Shown here piece after piece: positions 58,245 to 64,000 of a stretch of DNA of 64,000 nucleotides. The DNA lies in NCBI GenBank assembly GCA_020002185.1, contig CM034537.1:6452465-6516464 (forward strand), given 5' to 3'. This DNA is from Paraescarpia echinospica (taxonomy: Eukaryota > Annelida > Polychaeta > Sabellida > Siboglinidae). The translations under genes were made by a program, and so were the position numbers. The notes under the pieces were generated by a model. That model had not been told where the DNA came from, did no database searches, and saw only the letters and a list, made by a program, of their open reading frames with translations. Within the stretch, counting starts at the first letter, position 1. Each line of letters starts with the position of its first letter.

Positions 58245-59480
58245 TACTTATTTTCATTGCTCTCCTCCACTATACGAGCACACTTGTTTGGATTCCCTGA
58301 ACATTTACATGCAACTACGCAGCTAACCCTAGCTGTAGCGCAGGAGCAATTCCTTTTGCTCTAGCTCTTGCTGCTCTGACAATGGTGCTTTTGTTTGACT
58401 GCTGGCGGCTTAACTGGTTTATCCATCATGCTCGGATCTAAGTATCCATTCAGAAGCTGTCTGCCAAATGATGTGACATCTGGTTAGCTTAGGGTGCATT
58501 GGTGAGGTCTCTTGCAGGTAGTGCCTTGATATAGGCCTCTTAGCATATGGTATTTGAAGACACTCTCAGTTGGATGCAATTTTCTTATATATCCCTTCAT
58601 GCGTCTGAAGATGTGTGCACGTAAGTGATCCATCCCACTGAAGTCGGAGTACAGCTTCAGAATGAAAGCTCTGCATGATGTGACAATTGCTGCTGACACA
58701 ACAAGTGAATCGTCTCCGAACTGCATCCTGTCTGTGAGGTCATTCATCAAGGCAACCTTGACCAATTGTTTCTTTCATTTTCCAAATATGTAACTAACTG
58801 TGTCACATCCACTCATTATGTAGCCACAGAGAAGAGCTGAAGTGGCAAGTAGAATTAGCAAACTGAACTTGTCAGGTAGCATTCCTGCGTTTGTGTGGCA
58901 TGGAATGTGAGTCGAGCCCTTCTGCACCAACAACTCTTGCAGTCCGTGTATGCGGATTGACACTGTAGTAGATGGCCAAGATAAATACGTATGTGTATGT
59001 AGCCTCTATAACTACTCGCGTATACTCTTAGTGGGTCACACAGTAAGCTATATGGGGAAAGGTACGAGTATCTGCCTCTTCGTGATCTCCACATGCCAGT
59101 TCGAGTAGCACTACTGGTCCATCAGTTGTGATGACTACAGCTTTGTCTGCTTCAGTGATTAGGCCACCAAGAATTAGTTGTATGCCTTGAGGCATTGCTT
59201 CGTGATGTGTTGTCCAGGATCAGGCGAGGTAATTCTACAGGGCTGCTTTGTTTTTGGAGTTCGCAATAACTGCCTTCCATGGCGGGATAGGCAAGTTGTC
59301 TTTGACTTCATATAAGTATGGCTTAATTGCTGAGTTTGTTGTCGGCATATTCGTTCATCAATCTTCAAGCTCTTTGATGGTTCAATGTAGTACCTGTCTC
59401 CAACCATACTGATACAGGTACAGTGTGCATGGAATGATGAGAATAAATTCTTCATATACCTTGCTTGCATACCTGCGAAT
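58245..59480 (-). pseudogene. Decayed gene with GCDT motif and cysteine-rich tail, unknown mobile family
   Basis: On the minus strand, several frames in order give GDRYYIEPSKSLKIDERICR, TQQLSHTYMKSKTTCLSRHG and RQLLRTPKTKQ (59470-59220); then MSIRIHGLQELLV with LLCGYIMSGCDTVSYIFGK (58963-58775); then LVKVALMNDLTDR and RRMKGYIRKLHPTESVFKY (58765-58484); and a cysteine tail NCSCATARVSC then CKCSGNPNKC to a stop at 58245. The order GCDT followed by a C-x-C tail recalls a group of multi-copy invertebrate proteins often found in mobile DNA, possibly PIN/FEN-like nucleases. At least one TAG and several frameshifts break it. The function is unknown. Confidence 0.55.
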
Positions 59481-59788
59481 ATTTTGTATCCGATGTCTTA
59501 GTTACGATGTATGAATGCCATATCATCTACACTCTTCCTCGTGACATGTGGGAGATGCGCCTTATCAGAAAACAGGCGACTATTACAGAGTTCAGAAGCC
59601 CATCACATGACGCGTCGCCCAAGCATCGAGAAGATAACAACTGTGTGAGCGTGACTTATCAGAAACAGGCAACAGTTACCCAGGACAGAATACCGTCACA
59701 TGTTGCAACGCCCAGGCTTCGAGAAGAAAACAACTTTGCGAGTGGCCAGTGGCCTGCGTTAACGTTAGACAGTTGCAACATATGGTGA
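59465..59788 (+). CDS. Short ORF with an internal duplication, 5' of NADAR
   Basis: A 94-base duplication gives KQATITEFRSPSHDASPK, HREDNN and then KQATVTQDRIPSHVATPR, LREENN (59568-59740). It is rich in polar residues, with no domain. It may be an N-terminal extension or 5' UTR of the NADAR gene, but the frame differs from the NADAR frame. Confidence 0.3.
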   Translation: MHTCEYFVSDVLVTMYECHIIYTLPRDMWEMRLIRKQATITEFRSPSHDASPKHREDNNCVSVTYQKQATVTQDRIPSHVATPRLREENNFASGQWPALTLDSCNIW

Positions 59789-60123
59789 AAATGGACGTAC
59801 ATTTTAGGGGAGCTGGACATTACCTGTCAAACTTCTTTCCGTGTAATATCTACATATGGGGCGAACACTTCTGTTGCGTGGAAGCGGCATATCAATACAA
59901 GAAGGCTAGGTATTTTGACGATGATATCATAGCGAGAAAAATCCAGACAGCACGTAGTGGATTACAGGCGAAATATCTCGGTAAACGTATAATATGGAAA
60001 GCGGAATTAACATCGGCATGGCTAGCTCAACGCAGTTATATAATGTACGCCATTCTCGCTGTGGAATTTCGTGACTCAACTGCGCAAACATTTGATGGAT
60101 ACAAGGAACGCACGTCTGGTTGA
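59781..60123 (+). CDS. NADAR-domain protein (YbiA-like), C-terminally short
   Basis: From Met at 59781 (or 59790) the frame reads HFRGAGHYLSNFFPCNIYI, WGEHFCCVEAAYQYKKARYF, ARKIQTARSGLQAKYLGKRI and YAILAVEFRDSTAQTFDGYK. This is the NADAR fold: Leu-Ser-Asn-Phe-(Y/F)-Pro, the E-(A/H)-A-(Y/F)-Q helix, and A-K-x-L-G. NADAR enzymes are reported to remove ADP-ribose from nucleobases or to cleave N-glycosidic bonds. The frame stops at 60121, about where the domain's C-terminal part should begin; another frame continues WLKMFLVRNEWVRI. So it is either truncated or spliced. No other copy is in the window. Confidence 0.75.
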
Positions 60124-60421
60124 AAATGTTCCTAGTGCGGAATGAGTGGGTAAGAATATACTCGTGGTTATTCTCATGCTGATGAAGGACTTTGTTAGAA
60201 AATGCATGAACCACTCTGGTATGTGAACTAACGGCTGGCGTCAGGCGCTCATTAAAAACAGATGGCCGAGCGCAGGAGATAAGTGTCGTCTCGCGATTGC
60301 GGAGTCACATGCCTTATCACTAACGACCAGGCACGGAGAGTTGAGGTCAACTCATGACTCCATTGTCTGTACTGTCGCGTGATTGACAAGACATCGAGTT
60401 GAGCGGCTGTGAGTGTGTGCG

Positions 60422-60483
60422 TATATAAACCTACCATGAATCGAGTGAAGCATAACACTCTCTCTGCCGACTTTGAATACGCA
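60422..60483 (+). promoter_or_regulatory. TATA-type core promoter
   Basis: TATATAA at 60422-60428 sits about 55 bases before ATG 60484, leaving room for a start site near 60452. It lies at the end of a GC-richer stretch (60240-60420). Confidence 0.45.
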
Positions 60484-60579
60484 ATGTCTCTCCGTCTCCT
60501 AAACTTCCGTCATGGCGAACGCTCACGACAAGTCATGTCCCGAGCCGAGGACAAGATGAATCTTAGACGTCTCGAAGAA
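60484..60579 (+). CDS. First coding exon, 32 codons, unknown gene
   Basis: MSLRLLNFRHGERSRQVMSR, AEDKMNLRRLEE, then a donor GAA|GTAAGT. The ATG has a fair context (GCAATGT). The peptide is basic and helical. The downstream acceptor was not determined. It may be the first exon of the polymerase gene that follows, separated by the minisatellite. Confidence 0.4.
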
Positions 60580-60719
60580 GTAAGTTATGACAATTATGTA
60601 TTTTATTGCCCACTGACTTTCATGCTGACTTGCGTTTGACCTCCCAAGTATGTATGTTAGATTCACGGGCGACAAAAGGGATTCCTCTATTGCTTTGGGG
60701 TTTTATAGATCTCATGAGG

Positions 60720-61040
60720 TAGTGGAGTGTATAAAAGGGTAATGAATCATTAAGTAGGAGTAAATAAGGTGTCAGTAAATAAGGGGTAATTAAGTAGAAA
60801 TCGTATGTAATCGCAGGTAATTAGGGGTATCTAAGGGGTAATTATAGGAAAAAAGGTCATTAAGGGTAACTAAGAGGTAATTAAGGTGTAATTAAGTGTA
60901 TTTAAGGGTAACTAAGGAGTAAATACGGGTGACTAAGAGCAATGTGGGGTAATTAAGGGTAATTAGAGGTAATTGAGGGTAACTCATGGGTAATCAAGAG
61001 GTAAGTAAGGTTAATTATGAGTAATAAGGAATAAATAGGG
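60720..61040. repeat. Degenerate minisatellite of 10-12 bases (TAAGGGTAAT)
   Basis: About 25 loose units such as TAAGGGTAAC, TAAGAGGTAA and TTAAGGTGTAAT. It is strongly strand-asymmetric (A, G and T on the plus strand). Confidence 0.8.
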
Positions 61041-61454
61041 GTTCGAAGTTAATGCTACCTTGTGCTTAGTAGTTGTAGATGAACACGTATCATAGTTGTT
61101 GTACTATAGTCGAATACTATGTTGTAGTTAAGACTAGGTTGTTCTTAGTCAGTATATGATATGATACTAGTGATGGTGGTGTTCAAACCAATACCTGTTT
61201 GCCCTTTAACATCATATATGTAGTAGTAATATTGAGAATTCAATGTGTTATAAAAATTATTGTAATGTTTAGTCTCAGAGAATAAAATTAGTTGAAATGA
61301 AACTCTTAGCTGTTCGTATCACCATTCGTATTGACACACACGCACGTACGCATCTCTTCTAGAACCGTCACTAAAAATCATGTTCCGCGAACAGACGCAC
61401 GCATTCAAGATTAATCTGAGATACGGATTCGTTCTGAGGAACAAGATCGCATGA
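61041..61454. other. No gene recognised
   Basis: AT-rich stretch between the minisatellite and the polymerase remnant. Confidence 0.45.
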
Positions 61455-64000
61455 CGATACATATATTATAATTCGTCCTGCAACTGTTTTGGTCGTTACC
61501 TTGATGAACTGAGTCTTATTACCAACACTGATGTCTTTGATGCATTTCTGGAGCGTATCCGAGAAAAACAAGTGTTACAGTGGCTAATAAATCAACGTCC
61601 GGGTAGTCAATGGGTATGCAAGGTGGTCACGAATGTCACATTCTTCGTCAACCGTATCGTAGACCATCCGATAGGATATGTGGACGTCACACTACCGAGA
61701 TACATCAAGAAGAACAAACCCGTTATCGGTCAGGAAAGAGAAGTCAACCATTCCAAGAAGTACACTGACAATCTATGTATCTTTCGGTGTCTGGCTGTGA
61801 AGGTGCTCTACGAGACTTAAGTCGAGACGGAGTGGCTATGGCAGATTTTGGTGGGGTGACGTTGGATGATCTCTATCGTGTAGAGACCACCTTTTGAGAC
61901 CAACGTGTGTGTCTACACACTCGTCGAACCAGAGGAAGAAGGCGGAAAGACGACTCCCAAACTCGTCCGTCGTTCATTGTGTCATTATCCCGACACGTTG
62001 TGCGTCGATCTCCCATAGACACCCTTTTCGTACATACAAGATGTGACCATGATGTACTCTCACTCTTATCGATGTAGGACATTTGGCGACTCGTTATAGA
62101 AAGACGCGTACCACCTGGAGAGGCACGAGCGGACGTGTACGGGTGGTGTACGGAAGATCAATCCCGGCGTCGTCTACCACCCGTCTCCAACAGTGTTCCA
62201 CCGTTTGGATGACGAAAATATTCGTGTCCCCGAGTGGTTGCGCTACTACCCCTATCGTGTCACCTTCGACAACGAGTCCTACTTCGATACGTCATAGCTT
62301 CCATCGAACAGTGCCAAGGTCCACTGGGTTGCTTGTCATGTACCGTTGAGTGTGTCTCTGGCGAGTATCGTACCCGGATTCGAACAAGTGCGATGTCTCA
62401 TCACGGATGGTCATAGCAAGAAGTTGGTACCCGACATGGTGGCCATCCTTTAATCCATGAGATATGCCGGCTACGAAACCATCAAAGACGATTACGGAGA
62501 CGTCTTTCACGAATTCGCGGATGAGAAGTCGAACTGGGACGAACGGGAGTAAGAGGCACGTGCACAGCAGGACAAAGAGTCACACCGGAAACCGACCAAT
62601 CACTACAAATCGCTCATGGGTCAATTGCACGGTTGGCTTCATCAGTTACCTGTCATCGGATTCAACTCGGGCAGGTACGATCTCAACGTCGTCAAACAGT
62701 TCCTGGTGCCCTACTTCCTGTCCACGAAAGAAACAGAGGAAGAGGAGGAGGAGGAAGACAAAGTCAACGAGGGTATGCGTGCATATTTTTGTAATTAAAC
62801 GGAACAACACTTTTATGTGTCTATCGACGGATATTCTGAAATTCTTCGACATGACTCATTACATCGCACCTGGATTCTCGTACGATAAGTACTTGAAAGT
62901 GTACGGTTGTGAAGTCTCGAAAGGTCATTTCCCGTTCGAATACATGGACAGCGTGGAAAGACTCGACGACACCGCCCTGCCTCTGAAAGAGGCCTTGTTC
63001 AGTCAAATGAAGAACGCAGGTATATCCGACGACGCCTACACCCTGTGTCAAGGGGTGTAGCGAGACAACGACATGAAGACATTGCGGGATTTTCTCATCT
63101 GGTACACGACGGGGAACGCGGTCTCGACATTTTCAAGCAAGACATCAGCATATCAGGTTTGACCTTGACCTACCTTTTCAACTATGTTTCGGAGAAGACC
63201 TTCTTTACGTTCTTCAACGAGACGTAAAAAAAAAGGATCTCCATCAGGTGGTCAGAGATAACATTGTCGGAGAGGCATCCCTCATCTTCACCAGACATCA
63301 CGAGAAAGGAGTCAGTAAGATATGCCGGAACGACTATGGTGAAGCAGCTCGAGTGTGTCAGTCCATAGTTGGCTATGGCGCGAATGCACTCTACCTCTAG
63401 TCCCTATCGCAAAACATGTCGACTGGATGGTATACGCGACGACGAGAAGAGAAGGAGTTTAGGCCCGAAGCAGCACAGCCGACCAGACAGATGGCCGAAG
63501 ATTGGCTGACGTGGGAGTCCGAACATACTGGACGCGCTATACGCCATAAGGCCAAAGGATGAGACAAGAGTATCGGCAAACTGCTGGTGACGGATGGTGC
63601 AGTGAAACAAAGACTGTCTATCAGCTTCATGGATGCTACTACCACGGATGTCCATGTATCCGACGAAAGATAAATGAGATCAACGGGAAACCCATGGCCC
63701 AACTGCTCGCCGAAACGCGAAAGAACACGGCCTAACTTCGACAGTTTGTCAAGGTCGTCGAGCTGTGGGAATGCGAGTGGAAAGACGTGAGACACGACCC
63801 GTGCGTAAAACTGTTTCTGGACGCCGCCTTTCCCCGCCGTCGATACGTGCGATGGAAGATGACGTCACAGCAGATCCTGTCAGGCGTACGTAACGGCACC
63901 TTATTCGGAATGATTCAGTGCTTCATTCATGTACCGGAGGAATTGCGCACACACTTTGCCGAGATGCAACCCATCTTCAATAACACTCACATGACCCGCG
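61455..64000 (+). pseudogene. Family B DNA polymerase of a large DNA transposon or viral-type element, decayed, runs off the edge
   Basis: Fragments in several frames follow the order of protein-primed-type DNA polymerases: an N-terminal part (61455-61820, DAFLERIREKQVLQWLI, RCLAVKVLYET), the exonuclease box with YYPYRVTFDNESYFDT (about 62237), LPVIGFNSGRYDLNVVKQFL (62646), then FVIKRNNTFMCL and MTHYIAPGFSYDKYLK (62790-62900) continuing to 63060, MFKQDISISGLTLTYLFNYV (63145), and VGYGANALYL with a TAG (63368), followed by STGWYTRRREEKEF. Later VWECEWKDVRHD and PEELRTHFAEMQPIFNN reach the window end. Motif A has Gly where a catalytic Asp is expected (GYGANALYL). The run of frameshifts and stops makes it non-functional. 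It resembles polymerases of Polinton/Maverick-like elements. Confidence 0.7.

Noticed and set aside
60720..61040. Internal telomere-like repeat
   Set aside because: Units are TAAGGGTAAT and related, not TTAGGG, and too degenerate.

Overview
The window is eukaryotic and comes from a non-vertebrate animal, most likely a marine invertebrate. It has a spliced host gene with GT-AG introns, a low-GC background, and dense non-LTR, LTR and DNA transposons. The phylum cannot be fixed from this sequence; hemichordate, lancelet, echinoderm and mollusc are all possible.

The host gene is cytosolic alanyl-tRNA synthetase (AARS1) on the minus strand. Seven coding exons were located with exact GT-AG borders and consistent phases: 49049-49192, 36250-36438, 26111-26256, 9132-9323, 6333-6477, 2932-3077 and 2162-2270. 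They hold 1,071 coding bases (357 codons) spread over 47 kb. The gene continues off the left edge. Its introns are packed with nested mobile elements.

Intron contents. 2271-2931 carries two minisatellites that repeat splice-site-like sequence. 3078-9131 holds LINE scraps and the first copy of a composite repeat, called R here. 9324-26110 holds a small nested two-exon gene (12594-13555), three TTAA-flanked elements and a fourth TTAA element that folds back on itself with two convergent tRNA-like Pol III promoters, a TIR element carrying a promoter and first exon, and a LINE inserted into another LINE. 26257-36249 holds a 2.9 kb CR1/Jockey-type LINE whose empty site survives in two other R copies, and several MITEs. 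36439-49048 holds an R-type copy struck in turn by a Tigger/pogo-like MITE, a hAT element with a perfect 8-bp target duplication, and a CR1-type LINE with an SGNH-esterase ORF1.

Upstream of AARS1 (49.2-64 kb) lie the probable 5' region of AARS1, a minus-strand LINE (50853-53035) and a Ty3/Gypsy element (53164-57881) with gag, protease, RT, RNase H and integrase. The Gypsy element is interrupted by a 213-bp scrap of that LINE family. The right end (57.9-64 kb) has a different, GC-richer texture. It holds a decayed minus-strand gene with a GCDT motif and a cysteine-rich tail, a NADAR-domain ORF, a TATA promoter with a clean first exon, a minisatellite, and a decayed family B DNA polymerase that runs off the window. 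This end is the best candidate for a poorly described large mobile element.

Most boundaries of DNA elements are supported by TIRs and target-site duplications read directly from the sequence, several confirmed by an empty copy of the same repeat elsewhere in the window. Family names are inference from motifs without database search.
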